A DNA stretch of 64,000 nucleotides from UBA4660 sp002405435 (GCA_036747335.1 DAIOCL010000001.1:22839-86838), one strand, 5' to 3'. Positions 43,738-53,330 are shown, counted from the stretch's first letter. Notes: generated from the sequence alone by a model not told the origin. Program-made: numbers and translations.

Positions 43738-44505
43738 ATGAGCTCAGGAACCATACTTGTCACCGGTGCCACCTCCGGATTCGGAGAAGCCATCGCATGG
43801 ATTTTTGCCGAAAAAGGCTACCGGCTCATCATCACAGGCCGCCGCCGCGAACGGCTGGAAGCACTGCAGCAGGCCCTGGTTGAGCGCTGCAGCGCAGAGG
43901 TGCTCCCCCTGTGCTTTGATGTACGCAGCCGCGACCAGGTGGAAAAAGCCATCGGCGGACTGGAAGCCACCTGGAGAACGATTGACGTACTGGTCAACAA
44001 TGCGGGCCTGGCACTCGGCCGAGATGCGGTGCACGAAGCAGATCCCGACGACTGGAGTACCATGTTAGAAACCAATGTGATGGGGCTGCTGTACGTTTCC
44101 CGTGCAGTGATTCCCCTTATGATTGCCCGGCAGTCTGGGACCGTGATCAATATCGGATCGATTGCCGGCAAAGAAGCCTACCCCGGCGGCAATGTCTACA
44201 GTGCATCGAAGTTTGCCGTTGACGCACTTACGAAAAGCATGCGCATCGATCTGCTGCCCCACCGCATACGGGTTTGCCAGGTTGCACCCGGGGCAGCCGA
44301 GACCGAATTCTCGCACGTGCGGTTTAAGGGAGACAGCGAAAAAGCCCGGCAGGTGTACCGGGGCTTTGCACCCCTCAGGGCCTCAGACATCGCTGAAGCC
44401 GTCTGGTTTATCGCCTCGCGGCCTGCCCATGTCTGTATCAACGACATGGTCATCATGCCGACCGCACAGGCCTCAGCCGCTCACCTCCACAAAAGCGAAC
44501 ACTGA
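43738..44505 (+). CDS. Short-chain dehydrogenase/reductase, YdfG-like
   Basis: 255 residues. NADP-binding GATSGFGEAIAWIFAEKG followed by TGRRRERLEAL, NNAGLALG, the catalytic Ser in INIGSIAGKEAYPGG and YSASK with the Tyr/Lys pair. The pattern fits the YdfG group of 3-hydroxy-acid/serine dehydrogenases. The substrate is not determined by the sequence. It precedes the amidohydrolase by 11 bases and may share its transcript. Confidence 0.9.
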   Translation: MSSGTILVTGATSGFGEAIAWIFAEKGYRLIITGRRRERLEALQQALVERCSAEVLPLCFDVRSRDQVEKAIGGLEATWRTIDVLVNNAGLALGRDAVHEADPDDWSTMLETNVMGLLYVSRAVIPLMIARQSGTVINIGSIAGKEAYPGGNVYSASKFAVDALTKSMRIDLLPHRIRVCQVAPGAAETEFSHVRFKGDSEKARQVYRGFAPLRASDIAEAVWFIASRPAHVCINDMVIMPTAQASAAHLHKSEH

Positions 44506-44516
44506 AAAAAGCCTTT

Positions 44517-46241
44517 ATGAAAAAACGCCCCTGCCCCGGTTCACTGCTTGTTGCCCTGGCTTTCGTGGCCGGTGTACAATGCAACTTTGTCAAGCCGGAA
44601 GTGGACATGATCGTGCACAACGCCGTCATCTACACCGTCAATGAGCAATGGGAAGTTGTTGAAGCCATGGCCATCGACGACGGGAAGATTGTCAAGCTCG
44701 GTCGAAGTGCCGACATCCTCCACGACTTTGTGTCGCGCCAGGTAATAGATGCAAACAAAAAACCCATCTATCCGGGTTTCATCGATGCGCACTGCCATTT
44801 TCTCGCCTATGGCAGAACGCTGCGCCATGCCGATCTCTCGACAACCACGTCGTGGGAGGAAGTGCTCGCGACGATTACAGCGCACCGCGAAGCCAATCCC
44901 CAACAACCCTGGCTCCACGGACGCGGATGGGACCAGAATGACTGGTCAGAAAGCTACCGGAAGGAACTTGCTGCAGCCGGGGTAACGGTATCAGCAGACG
45001 AAGACGTAGTGGTTCCCTTTCCCTCCAATGAACGCCTCAATGCCCTGTTTCCCGAAACGCCGGTTGTGCTGCGGCGCATCGACGGACATGCCATGATCGT
45101 CAATGATGTGGTACTCCGAATGGCCGGCATCACCGCGGGCATGGACATACAAGGCGGAGAAGTCGTTGAGCTGAACGGAAAACCCACCGGTGTGCTCATC
45201 GACAATGCCATGAAGCCCGTGGAAGCCATCATTCCCGCACCGGGTGCCGATGAAGAATCAAAGGCACTGCTTTTTGCACAGGAAAAGTGTGTTGCTGTCG
45301 GTCTCACCACCGTATCGGATGCAGGATTGATGAAGAAAGACATTGACCTTATTGACCAACTGCAAAAACGGGGAGAACTCAACATGCGGCTCTATGTGAT
45401 GCTCTCCGACGATTCGCTCAACCTCGCCTATTACCTCCGCACGGGCATTGATACCTCTGCCCGCCTCAATGTGCGCGCCTTCAAGTTTTATGCAGATGGT
45501 GCGCTGGGTTCACGCGGTGCTTGCCTCACCCTTCCCTATGACGATGTGCTGCCGAAGAAGCGATACGGCGCACTGCTCGACAGCGTTGGTTATTTCGAAA
45601 TGCGGGCGAAACAAATGCTGGAAGCCGGATTCCAGATGTGCACACACGCCATCGGAGACAGTGCCAACCGGGTCATGCTCGACATCTACCGCAACCTGCT
45701 TCCACCGGGCAACGACCTGCGGTGGCGGATTGAGCACGCCCAGGTCATTCACAAGGCCGACATCCATAAGTTTGGCGAGGCCGGCATCATTCCGTCCATA
45801 CAGCCCACCCATGCCACCAGCGACATGTACTGGGCCTGGCAGCGGCTGGGCCGAAACCGTGTCAAACGCGCATACGCCTACCGCGAACTGAAAGAACAAC
45901 TGGGTATGGTCGCACTAGGTACCGATTTCCCCATAGAAGGAATCAACCCTGTCAACACCTTCTATGCCGCTGTGGTGCGCAAAGACGCACAGGGTTATCC
46001 GGCCGAAGGATTTCAGATGGAAAACGCACTGACCCGTGAAGAGGCCTTACGGGGGATGACGATCTGGGCAGCCATCTCCAATGTTGAGGAAAAGGTGAAA
46101 GGCTCGCTGGAGCCCGGAAAGTTCGCCGACTTTGTGATGCTTGACCAGGACCTGATGACCGCACCCGACGAAAACCTCCTGCAGACACATACGCTGCTAA
46201 CCGTCATTGACGGGGCGATCTTATTCGACGGTAGACCCTGA
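44517..46241 (+). CDS. Exported amidohydrolase of the YtcJ type
   Basis: 574 residues. N-terminal signal-type segment (LLVALAFVAGVQCN, perhaps a lipoprotein, although Gln before the Cys is unusual), then the amidohydrolase 3 fold: MIVHNAVIYTVNEQ, metal motif PGFIDAHCHF, KFYADGALGSRGACL, the His pairs in CTHAIGDSANR and RIEHAQVIH, and LGTDFPIEGINP near the end. These enzymes hydrolyse C-N bonds; substrates are generally unknown. LEPGKFADFVMLDQD is the standard C-terminal beta-sandwich signature. Confidence 0.9.
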   Translation: MKKRPCPGSLLVALAFVAGVQCNFVKPEVDMIVHNAVIYTVNEQWEVVEAMAIDDGKIVKLGRSADILHDFVSRQVIDANKKPIYPGFIDAHCHFLAYGRTLRHADLSTTTSWEEVLATITAHREANPQQPWLHGRGWDQNDWSESYRKELAAAGVTVSADEDVVVPFPSNERLNALFPETPVVLRRIDGHAMIVNDVVLRMAGITAGMDIQGGEVVELNGKPTGVLIDNAMKPVEAIIPAPGADEESKALLFAQEKCVAVGLTTVSDAGLMKKDIDLIDQLQKRGELNMRLYVMLSDDSLNLAYYLRTGIDTSARLNVRAFKFYADGALGSRGACLTLPYDDVLPKKRYGALLDSVGYFEMRAKQMLEAGFQMCTHAIGDSANRVMLDIYRNLLPPGNDLRWRIEHAQVIHKADIHKFGEAGIIPSIQPTHATSDMYWAWQRLGRNRVKRAYAYRELKEQLGMVALGTDFPIEGINPVNTFYAAVVRKDAQGYPAEGFQMENALTREEALRGMTIWAAISNVEEKVKGSLEPGKFADFVMLDQDLMTAPDENLLQTHTLLTVIDGAILFDGRP

Positions 46242-46279
46242 CGAACTCCTGCGGCGGGTAGAAAGGTCGCGAAGAAGAA

Positions 46280-47743
46280 TTACTTCTTCAGGGCTTCAGA
46301 CAGGATATTGCTGATACGCTCCTCTTCTTCGCGGGCGAGGTCGGCGTCAACAATGATGCGGCCTGAGTGCTCATCTACAATGACCTTCTTGCGCGCAGCC
46401 ACGTCAAGCTGTTTTTGCGGAGGAAGGGTAATAAAACTTCCCGCGCTGGCTTCGCGCTCGATCGGTACCACCGCCAATCCGTTGCGCGAACTGCCGCGAA
46501 TGCGCTCATATGCCTGCAGCAGACGCGGCTCAATTAATGTGCGCGCTTCATCTGACTTGCTGACCAGCAGGGTCTCTTCGGTCTCTGTCTCACGGATAAT
46601 CTCATTGAGTTCATCGCGTTTTACCTGCAGATCTGCCTTGCGCTCATTCAACTTGAGCTCCGTCTGTGCAATCACGTCGCCCTTGGTCACTTTGAAAATC
46701 TCACTCTCCTTGATTTTCTTCTTAAAGCCCAGGATTTCAAGTTCCTGAAACTCCATCTCCTTGGCGAGCGACTCAAATTCGCGGTTGTTGCGCACCTTAT
46801 CCTGCTGCTCCTTGTACTTTTTAATCAGCGCTTCCGCATCTTTAATGGCCTGTTTGCGCGACGAAATATCTTTGTCCAACTCACCCATTTCGTTGTTGAG
46901 ATTCTGGAGGCGGGTTTCCAACTGGCTCACTTCATCCGCAAGGCCGTCTACCTCCAGGGGAAGTTCTCCACGCACGGAGCGCAACTTGTCAATGCGGGTA
47001 TCAATCAGCTGTATATCATACAACGCTCTCAGCTTTTGCTCTACCGTTACGCCCTTCTTCAGGTCTTCGCTTGAAATGGGAAATCTCATCAGTTCTTTAT
47101 TGATTGGTTTGTTTTCGTTCTCAGTTTTTGACTCCACCTGGCGCACATAGACCCTCGGGCCCTGGGCGTCCTTGGGCGCGATGTAGGGCGTCTTTGGACG
47201 CTCGACCACCACTTCCTCACCCGGGGCTACTACCTGCGGCTTAATCACCTTAGGCACAAATTCCGCGGTTTCGGTTACGTTTTTCTTCTCTTTGGCAACC
47301 GCAGGTTTTGCCGGTGCGGCTTTTTCGGGTGCTGCCTTCGCGGGCGCAGGGGCCGGAGTCTTGGCAGCCTGTACTTTCTCTGCCGGCTTTGCCGCCTTTT
47401 CCTTGACGGGATTCTCTGCCTGGGTTTTATCCTTCACCGTTTTCTCTGCCGCGGGAGCAGGCTTTTCAGCCTTTTCAACCACTGCTTTTGGCAGTGCCGG
47501 GGCGGTTTTAACGGGTGATTTGCTCACTGCCTTTGCCGGCAACGTCTTTATCCCCTTTTCTGCCGACCCCGCCGTTTCAGCGTTGGCCTTAGGGGCTGCA
47601 GGGGCTACCGCTTTTTTCGCAGGTGCGGCCTTCCCGATACCCACCGGCTTTTTGGACGCAGCAGGCTTGGCAGCCTTTGAGGCTGAGGAACTCTTATTGT
47701 CCAAAGCCTTCGCTTTCGTCGCCGTCACAGGTTTTTTTGCCAT
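46280..47743 (-). CDS. Coiled-coil protein of the zinc-ribbon (zf-RING_7) family with no cysteines and a Lys/Ala/Pro-rich N-terminal extension
   Basis: 487 residues. The first 200 are low-complexity Ala/Lys/Pro sequence. About 235-420 is a long coiled coil (LRALYDIQLIDTRIDKLRSVRG onwards; KVRNNREFESLAKEMEFQELE). The end, FITLPPQKQLDV and KKVIVDEHSGRIIVD, aligns with the family's C-terminal zinc ribbon, but every expected Cys is replaced and the whole protein has none. Family function is unclear. It starts two bases after the Nif3 gene and is likely co-transcribed, a pairing common in Bacteroidota. Confidence 0.85.
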   Translation of the reverse strand: MAKKPVTATKAKALDNKSSSASKAAKPAASKKPVGIGKAAPAKKAVAPAAPKANAETAGSAEKGIKTLPAKAVSKSPVKTAPALPKAVVEKAEKPAPAAEKTVKDKTQAENPVKEKAAKPAEKVQAAKTPAPAPAKAAPEKAAPAKPAVAKEKKNVTETAEFVPKVIKPQVVAPGEEVVVERPKTPYIAPKDAQGPRVYVRQVESKTENENKPINKELMRFPISSEDLKKGVTVEQKLRALYDIQLIDTRIDKLRSVRGELPLEVDGLADEVSQLETRLQNLNNEMGELDKDISSRKQAIKDAEALIKKYKEQQDKVRNNREFESLAKEMEFQELEILGFKKKIKESEIFKVTKGDVIAQTELKLNERKADLQVKRDELNEIIRETETEETLLVSKSDEARTLIEPRLLQAYERIRGSSRNGLAVVPIEREASAGSFITLPPQKQLDVAARKKVIVDEHSGRIIVDADLAREEEERISNILSEALKK

Positions 47744-47745
47744 GG

Positions 47746-48840
47746 TCAGAAATAATGCACGGGGTTGGTTACCACCGCAGTTAAATGGGTCGCGAAAGTA
47801 TTAAATTTTCGACGAAGCCTGTCGGCGAGGAGTCCGATGGTAAACTGCTCACTCTCATAATGACCGATATCGGCTATAATAATTTGATTATCAGCATCAA
47901 AGAACTCGTGGTATTTAAAGTCGGCGCTGACGAATACGTCGGCACCCTCAGCGATTGCCCTCGTGAGCAGGAAACTGCCGGCGCCTCCGCACAGCGCCAC
48001 ATTTTGTATTGTTTCGCGGCACAGGTGCGTGTGCCGGATGCACGCCAATTGCAGGTCTTGCTTCAGCGCAGCCAGAAAATGTGCAGCCGGCACAGGTTCG
48101 GGAAGGCGTCCGATCAGGCCCGCGCCCCAGTCGCCCGAGGTATTTTCCAATGCGTACACGTCGTAGGCGACTTCTTCATAGGGATGGGCGGCCATCATGG
48201 CGCCGAGCACCGCCTGCAGCCGCCAACGCGGCATAATTACTTCAATACGTGTTTCGGCCTCCTGGTGTATGCTGCCCGGGGTACCCACAAAAGGATGCGT
48301 ATCGGGACCTCCGCGGAAGGTACCCGAACCCTCGAGGTTGAAACTGCATTGGTCATAAGCGCCGATGCTGCCTGCTCCCGCGCTGAACATGGCACTTCTT
48401 ACGCTGTCCGCGCTGTCATGGGGCACAAAAACGACAAGTTTGCACAGCCGGTCTTTCAGTGGGCTCAGCACCCTTGTTTCTTGCAAGCCGATACGGGCGG
48501 CCAGGGCTGCATTGACCCCTTCGCGCACATGGTCGAGGTTGGTGTGAATGGCGTATATGGCGATGTCGTGTTTGAGCGCCATAATGACCGTTCGCTCCAC
48601 ATAGTTGCGACCGGTGAGTGACTTCAGTCCGCGGAACACGATAGGGTGATGCGCCACCACCAGGTTGCATCCCAGGCTGATCGCCTCCTGCAGCACGGCT
48701 TCGGTGCAATCGAGCGCTACCAGCACCCCGGTGACCTCCATGCCTGGCGTTCCGGCTATGAGTCCGCTGTTGTCGTAGTCCTCCTGAAGGGCGGGGGGAG
48801 CGAGTTCCTCGAGCCAGCCGATAATACTTTTGAGTTGCAT
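47746..48840 (-). CDS. Nif3-like dinuclear metal-centre hexameric protein (GTP cyclohydrolase I type 2-like)
   Basis: 364 residues from ATG 48840 (MQLKSIIGWLEELAPPALQEDYDNSG). Family motifs: NLVVAHHPIVFRGLKSL with the metal-binding His pair, YAIHTNLDHVREGVN, and at the end FVSADFKYHEFFDAD plus IADIGHYESEQ. A PII-like insertion (EVIMPRWRLQAVLGAMMAAHPYEEVAYDVY) lies in the middle, as in many members. The activity is not established. The frame extends upstream over lpxK but the family start is at 48840. Confidence 0.92.
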   Translation of the reverse strand: MQLKSIIGWLEELAPPALQEDYDNSGLIAGTPGMEVTGVLVALDCTEAVLQEAISLGCNLVVAHHPIVFRGLKSLTGRNYVERTVIMALKHDIAIYAIHTNLDHVREGVNAALAARIGLQETRVLSPLKDRLCKLVVFVPHDSADSVRSAMFSAGAGSIGAYDQCSFNLEGSGTFRGGPDTHPFVGTPGSIHQEAETRIEVIMPRWRLQAVLGAMMAAHPYEEVAYDVYALENTSGDWGAGLIGRLPEPVPAAHFLAALKQDLQLACIRHTHLCRETIQNVALCGGAGSFLLTRAIAEGADVFVSADFKYHEFFDADNQIIIADIGHYESEQFTIGLLADRLRRKFNTFATHLTAVVTNPVHYF

Positions 48841-48867
48841 TGCGTTTCTTTGGCACAAAGTAAATCG
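48841..48867. promoter_or_regulatory. 27-bp divergent control region between nif3 and lpxK with a CTTTG-CAAAG palindrome
   Basis: Only 27 bases separate the two start codons. They contain the palindrome CTTTG-GCA-CAAAG (48848-48860), giving TTTCTTTG on the plus strand and TTACTTTG on the minus strand, each one mismatch from TAnnTTTG. Both -7 boxes would lie within 17 bases of the start codons. Confidence 0.4.
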
Positions 48868-49908
48868 ATGAAGCCCCTTCAGGTTCTGCTCTATCCATTT
48901 TCGCTGCTCTACGGCCTCGGCCTTGTGGTACGCAACGGGCTGTATGACCTGGGCTGGATGGCCAGCCGGAGGGCCGCACTTCCCACCGTGGTGGTAGGCA
49001 ACCTGAGCGTGGGCGGATCGGGAAAAACCCCAATGGTCGAATGGCTCTGTGCACGGCTCAGTGTGCCCTGCAAGCCGGCTGTGCTCTCGAGGGGCTATGG
49101 AAGAAAAACTGAGGGTTTTCTCTGGGTAAGGCCCGGTATGCCGAGTTCCGACACGGGCGATGAACCGCTGCAGATTGCCCGCAAATACGGCCAGGTGCCT
49201 GTGGCTGTCTGCGAAGATCGGTTGGCGGGTATTGACCGGATTGCCGCAGAGCGACCCGGCATAAACCTTGTGCTGCTGGACGACGCCTACCAGCACCGTA
49301 AACTGAAGGCCGATGTGTATGTCCTGCTGACGGAATACGGACTAACCTGGGCCGACGACTACCTGTTGCCCGCAGGCCGCCTCCGCGACCTGCGCGCTCA
49401 ACGCAGGCGGGCCGCAGCCGTAGTGGTTACCAAGTGTCCCGGTCACCTCTCGCCGGAAGCGCAATCCGCATACCGCCAGCGGCTGAAACTCTCTCCCGGC
49501 CAGGCGCTCTTTTTTTCTTCACTCACCTATGAAAGGGCGCAACACGTCGCTGGTCCGGCTGCTACCCTGCAAGCGGGTGATGCCATAACCGCCTTTGCCG
49601 GTATAGCCCGCCCGGACGCCTTTCAGGCACACCTGGCTTCGGCCTATGTCCTTAAAAAATTCAAAACCTTTGCCGATCACCGTCCTTTTACCCCCGACCA
49701 ACTGCAGCGGCTCGCAGATGATTGCGTTACCTTTGCGGGCCCTGCGGGGAAAATGGTGTGCACCGAAAAAGACGCCGTCCGAATCGGTCACCTGACAGCA
49801 TCGGTGGAATGGAAAATTCCACTCTTCTGTATTCCCGTTGGCACAACCTTCCTTCACGGCCAAGACCCCGTTTCGCTCATCACCGGGCGGCTCGGCAACG
49901 GGAAGTGA
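48868..49908 (+). CDS. lpxK: Tetraacyldisaccharide 4'-kinase
   Basis: 346 residues from ATG 48868. N-terminal membrane-associated segment LLYPFSLLYGLGLVVRNGLYD, P-loop VVVGNLSVGGSGKTPMVEWL, SRGYGRKTEGF, the Walker-B-like VLLDDAYQHRKLKADVYVLL, and DDYLLPAGRLRDL. It phosphorylates the 4' position of the lipid A precursor at the inner membrane. First gene of an lpxK-gatB-thioredoxin run with gaps of 9 and 6 bases. Confidence 0.94.
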   Translation: MKPLQVLLYPFSLLYGLGLVVRNGLYDLGWMASRRAALPTVVVGNLSVGGSGKTPMVEWLCARLSVPCKPAVLSRGYGRKTEGFLWVRPGMPSSDTGDEPLQIARKYGQVPVAVCEDRLAGIDRIAAERPGINLVLLDDAYQHRKLKADVYVLLTEYGLTWADDYLLPAGRLRDLRAQRRRAAAVVVTKCPGHLSPEAQSAYRQRLKLSPGQALFFSSLTYERAQHVAGPAATLQAGDAITAFAGIARPDAFQAHLASAYVLKKFKTFADHRPFTPDQLQRLADDCVTFAGPAGKMVCTEKDAVRIGHLTASVEWKIPLFCIPVGTTFLHGQDPVSLITGRLGNGK

Positions 49909-49917
49909 GGAGAAAGC

Positions 49918-51375
49918 ATGAACGCAACAAGCGACACATACGAACTGGTCGTAGGCCTGGAGGTCCACATGCAATTGCTTACCCACAGCAAGGCCTACTG
50001 CGCTGATCCCAACCAATACGGAGAGCTGCCCAACACCCTGGTGTCGCCGGTAAGTCTCGGCCATCCGGGTACATTGCCTATGCTCAACCGCCAGTCGGTG
50101 AAGTTTGCTGTGATGCTCGGTCATGCCTGCCACATGGAGGTACACAAATACACCCATTTTGCCAGAAAAAACTACTTCTATGCAGACCTTCCCAAAGGCT
50201 ACCAGATAACGCAAGACAAAACCCCGATCTGCACGGGAGGCTACCTGATGATCCGTGACGAGAAGGGGGAAGAAAAACGCATCGGACTCACCCGGGCGCA
50301 CCTGGAGGAAGACGCGGGAAAAAGCCTGCATGACCAGGATCCCTTCGATACGCTGGTAGACCTGAACCGTGCGGGTGTGCCGCTGATTGAACTCGTCAGC
50401 GAACCCGATATCCGCACACCGAAAGAGGCCTATAACTACCTCACCGAAGTGCGCAAACTCGTGCGCTACCTCGGGATTTGTGATGGCAATATGGAAGAAG
50501 GTTCGCTACGGTGCGATGCCAATGTGAGTGTCAGGCGCAGGGGAGAAACCCGTTTGAATACGCGGTGTGAAATCAAAAACATGAATTCCATTCGCAACGT
50601 ACAGCGCGCTATAGAATTCGAATTTCAGCGTCAGGTCGAATGCATGGAAAAGGGAGAAGCCATCGTGCAGGAGACACGCGGTTTTGACGCGCCGTCGGGT
50701 ACCACCTTCCCGATGAGAACCAAGGAACTTGCGCACGACTACCGCTATTTCCCCGAACCGGATTTGCAGCCTGTGCGCCTGAGCGATGCCGATATTGCAG
50801 AGGCACGCGCACTGATGCCCGCATTGCCCTCGGCCCTGTATGCGCGGTACGTCAATGCGCTCGGCCTCTCCGCCTATGATGCCACCATGCTGACCAACGA
50901 GAAGGAGACGGCGCGCTGGTACGAGCAACTTATCCGGCACACCGACAACTACAAGGCAGCGTGCAACTGGCTGATTGGACCTGTGAAAGCATGGCTCAAT
51001 GAAAATGCAGTAGAACTAGACGCTTTTTCTGCTACGCCCGAACAGGTTGCCGGCATCATCGCGCTGGTAGATGCGGGTAAGGTGAGTGCCAGCACAGCCG
51101 CAGAAAAAATACTGCCTGTGCTCGCGTCCGGAGACGGTACGACGGCAGAAGCCGTGGCCGCGGCACTCAACCTTGTACAAGACGCCGACACCGACGAAAT
51201 CGTGCAGGCAGCGCGGGAAGTCATTGCAGCCTGGCCCGACAAGGCGGAGGCATACCGAAACGGAAACAAAGGACTGCTCGGCCTTTTTATGGGAGAGTTT
51301 ATGAAAAAAACCCGCGGCAAGGCCAATCCCAAAACAGCCAGCAAAATCATTCAGGATATTCTTGACAAACCATAA
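49918..51375 (+). CDS. gatB: Aspartyl/glutamyl-tRNA amidotransferase subunit B
   Basis: 485 residues. YELVVGLEVHMQL at the start, GHPGTLPMLNRQSVKFA, KNYFYADLPKGYQIT, HLEEDAGKSLHD, NRAGVPLIELVSEPDI and the YqeY-like C-terminal domain ending GEFMKKTRGKANPKTASKI. Part of GatCAB, which converts mischarged Glu-tRNA(Gln) or Asp-tRNA(Asn) to the correct amides. GAGGAGAAAGC just before the ATG is one of the few clear Shine-Dalgarno sequences in the window. Confidence 0.97.
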   Translation: MNATSDTYELVVGLEVHMQLLTHSKAYCADPNQYGELPNTLVSPVSLGHPGTLPMLNRQSVKFAVMLGHACHMEVHKYTHFARKNYFYADLPKGYQITQDKTPICTGGYLMIRDEKGEEKRIGLTRAHLEEDAGKSLHDQDPFDTLVDLNRAGVPLIELVSEPDIRTPKEAYNYLTEVRKLVRYLGICDGNMEEGSLRCDANVSVRRRGETRLNTRCEIKNMNSIRNVQRAIEFEFQRQVECMEKGEAIVQETRGFDAPSGTTFPMRTKELAHDYRYFPEPDLQPVRLSDADIAEARALMPALPSALYARYVNALGLSAYDATMLTNEKETARWYEQLIRHTDNYKAACNWLIGPVKAWLNENAVELDAFSATPEQVAGIIALVDAGKVSASTAAEKILPVLASGDGTTAEAVAAALNLVQDADTDEIVQAAREVIAAWPDKAEAYRNGNKGLLGLFMGEFMKKTRGKANPKTASKIIQDILDKP

Positions 51376-51381
51376 TCCCTC

Positions 51382-52608
51382 ATGAAGAATTACACATTCA
51401 TCATCATGGCCGTTGCAGTGCTTTCGGTCGCATGTTCCCCCTCAGGATCCCGCAGCACCATCACCGGCAACATCAGCGGTGCTGAAGGAAAAACGGTTTT
51501 CCTGGAAAGGTTCATCAACAACCAGCAGGTGCGTACCGACAGCGCCACCATTCAAGCCGACGGAAGTTTCTCACTCACGCCGAACCCTCCGCTCGAACTC
51601 AACTTCTACCGGTTGCTGTTTGACAATGAGCACTACACCGTGCTCATCACCGACAGCACCGAGTCACCTGAGATCAGCGCCGCATTCGACAACATGAAGT
51701 CGGGCCCGGAAGTGAGTGGATCAACCCACACAGAAAAACTCGTCGGACTCTATAGCCAACTCTCAGGCTTTCAGCAGAAGATGTCCGACATGCGCACGCG
51801 TATCCAGTCGAGCGCCAATGAGGCCGAATCAGCGCAGCTGAAGACAGATTTCACCAACCTGCAGAAAGAGCGGATTGACTTCTGCAAAAAATGGCTCGAA
51901 TCGGAAAGCGCAAGCCCTGCAGCCCTCGCGGCCGTAAGCGAACTTGACCTGCGTTCCGAATTACCCGTCTACAAAAAAGTGATCGAATCACTGGCACCTG
52001 TTTTCAGTCATTCCATGTACTACAAAGACGTGGCGATGCGGGTTGCCAACCAGGAAAAGGCGGCCAGCATGCCCCAAAACAACGAGGCGAACTCAGCGGC
52101 CACCATGGAAGAAATCCAACGAAAACTGCGTGAAAACGCCAACCAGTCTTATGACACACAAGACGTTCCGGGTTCGGTTGGTCCGGGAACTCGCGCACCT
52201 GAAATTGCCGATAAATCTCCCGATGGCAAAATCTACAAGCTGAGCGACCTGAAAGGCAAGGTCGTGCTCATCGATTTCTGGGCATCATGGTGCGGTCCGT
52301 GCCGCAAGGAAAACCCGTATGTAGTGGCCGCATACCAGAAATTCCACAAGAAAGGGTTTGAGGTTTTTTCCGTTTCGCTCGACAACAATGCGGAGCGCTG
52401 GAAACAGGCCATTCAGCAGGATGCGCTGCCCTGGCCCTACCACGTGAGCGACCTCAAAGGATGGCAAAGCAGCCATGCCGCGAAGTACGGTGTGCGCAGT
52501 ATTCCCGCTCCATTTCTGGTAGGCAAAGACGGCATCGTCATCGCAACCGGCAGTGATGTGCGTGGCCCCGGACTGGAAGCCGAACTGGAGAATATCTTTG
52601 GTTATTAA
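51382..52608 (+). CDS. Thioredoxin-domain lipoprotein (TlpA/AhpC-TSA type with DUF4369-like N-domain)
   Basis: 408 residues. Lipoprotein signal peptide (VAVLSVACS; Cys20-type lipobox), beta-rich N-terminal domain with ITGNISGAEGKTVFLERFIN typical of DUF4369, a helical middle and a C-terminal thioredoxin fold: PDGKIYKLSDLKGKVVLIDFWASWCGPCRKENP, with Cys304 and Cys307. Such proteins reduce disulfides in the envelope, and could serve c-type cytochrome maturation in this organism; that link is inference. The end overlaps the convergent transporter gene by four bases. Confidence 0.9.
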   Translation: MKNYTFIIMAVAVLSVACSPSGSRSTITGNISGAEGKTVFLERFINNQQVRTDSATIQADGSFSLTPNPPLELNFYRLLFDNEHYTVLITDSTESPEISAAFDNMKSGPEVSGSTHTEKLVGLYSQLSGFQQKMSDMRTRIQSSANEAESAQLKTDFTNLQKERIDFCKKWLESESASPAALAAVSELDLRSELPVYKKVIESLAPVFSHSMYYKDVAMRVANQEKAASMPQNNEANSAATMEEIQRKLRENANQSYDTQDVPGSVGPGTRAPEIADKSPDGKIYKLSDLKGKVVLIDFWASWCGPCRKENPYVVAAYQKFHKKGFEVFSVSLDNNAERWKQAIQQDALPWPYHVSDLKGWQSSHAAKYGVRSIPAPFLVGKDGIVIATGSDVRGPGLEAELENIFGY

Positions 52609-53330
52609 GCGGTGCTGCCAGCCGAAGTCTCGCTGCGCCGGGCCGACAAATAACGCCTGATGGCGATGTGACCGGCGTAAATCAGCGGGGTAAGGGCTAC
52701 GGCGATCAGAAGTTTCAGCACATAATTGGTCGGTGCCACCTTCATGTATTCGCTGAAAGGCATAGTACCCGGCAAAACAAATCCGATGTAGAGTACTACA
52801 TAGGAGTCTATGAGTTGCGAGACGGCCGTGCTACCCGTGCTGCGCAACCAGATCATTCTGTTGCCCGTTTTCGCCTTGATACGCGCAAAGACCGCCGCGT
52901 CGAGCAACTGCGACAACAGAAATGCCGCGATGCTTCCCACGATAACCCATTGACTCTGGCCGAAGACCTTGGTGAACTCGGCATCCGTGGCTGTCAGCGG
53001 AGAGATGGCGGTGTTGGCCGGAATCTGCAGGGCTATCGTGACCAGCAAAAAACAGTACGCAATGAGCACAGCGGTAATCCACGACAACCGCCTGACGGCA
53101 GCCTTGCCGTAAAATTCATTGATCAGGTCAGTCACCAAAAAAACTACGGGCCACGGCAGCACACCCATCACGGTTACGTAAGGGCCGAAGCTGTAGCCGA
53201 ACAGGCGGAAACTCACTGGAATATCCACCAGCTTGTTGCTGAGGAGCTCGGCGGTTACCGCGTTGGTCACAAAAAAACCGGCCAGCAGAATGAAGAGCCA
53301 TTCGCGGCGGGTGGTTATAGTCGTCTGCAT
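52605..53330 (-). CDS. yhhQ: Queuosine-precursor (VUT/YhhQ) family transporter
   Basis: 241 residues from ATG 53330 (MQTTITTRREWLFILLAGFFVTNAVTAELLSNK). Six membrane helices with the family motifs NAVTAELLSNKLVDI, PWPVVFLVTDLINEFYG and LLDAAVFARIKAKTGNRMIWLRSTGSTAVSQLIDSYVVLYIGF. It imports queuosine precursors such as preQ0/preQ1 for tRNA modification. TTTCTTTG at 53337-53344 (minus) may be its -7 box, giving a very short leader with no room for a preQ1 riboswitch. Confidence 0.9.
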   Translation of the reverse strand: MQTTITTRREWLFILLAGFFVTNAVTAELLSNKLVDIPVSFRLFGYSFGPYVTVMGVLPWPVVFLVTDLINEFYGKAAVRRLSWITAVLIAYCFLLVTIALQIPANTAISPLTATDAEFTKVFGQSQWVIVGSIAAFLLSQLLDAAVFARIKAKTGNRMIWLRSTGSTAVSQLIDSYVVLYIGFVLPGTMPFSEYMKVAPTNYVLKLLIAVALTPLIYAGHIAIRRYLSARRSETSAGSTA

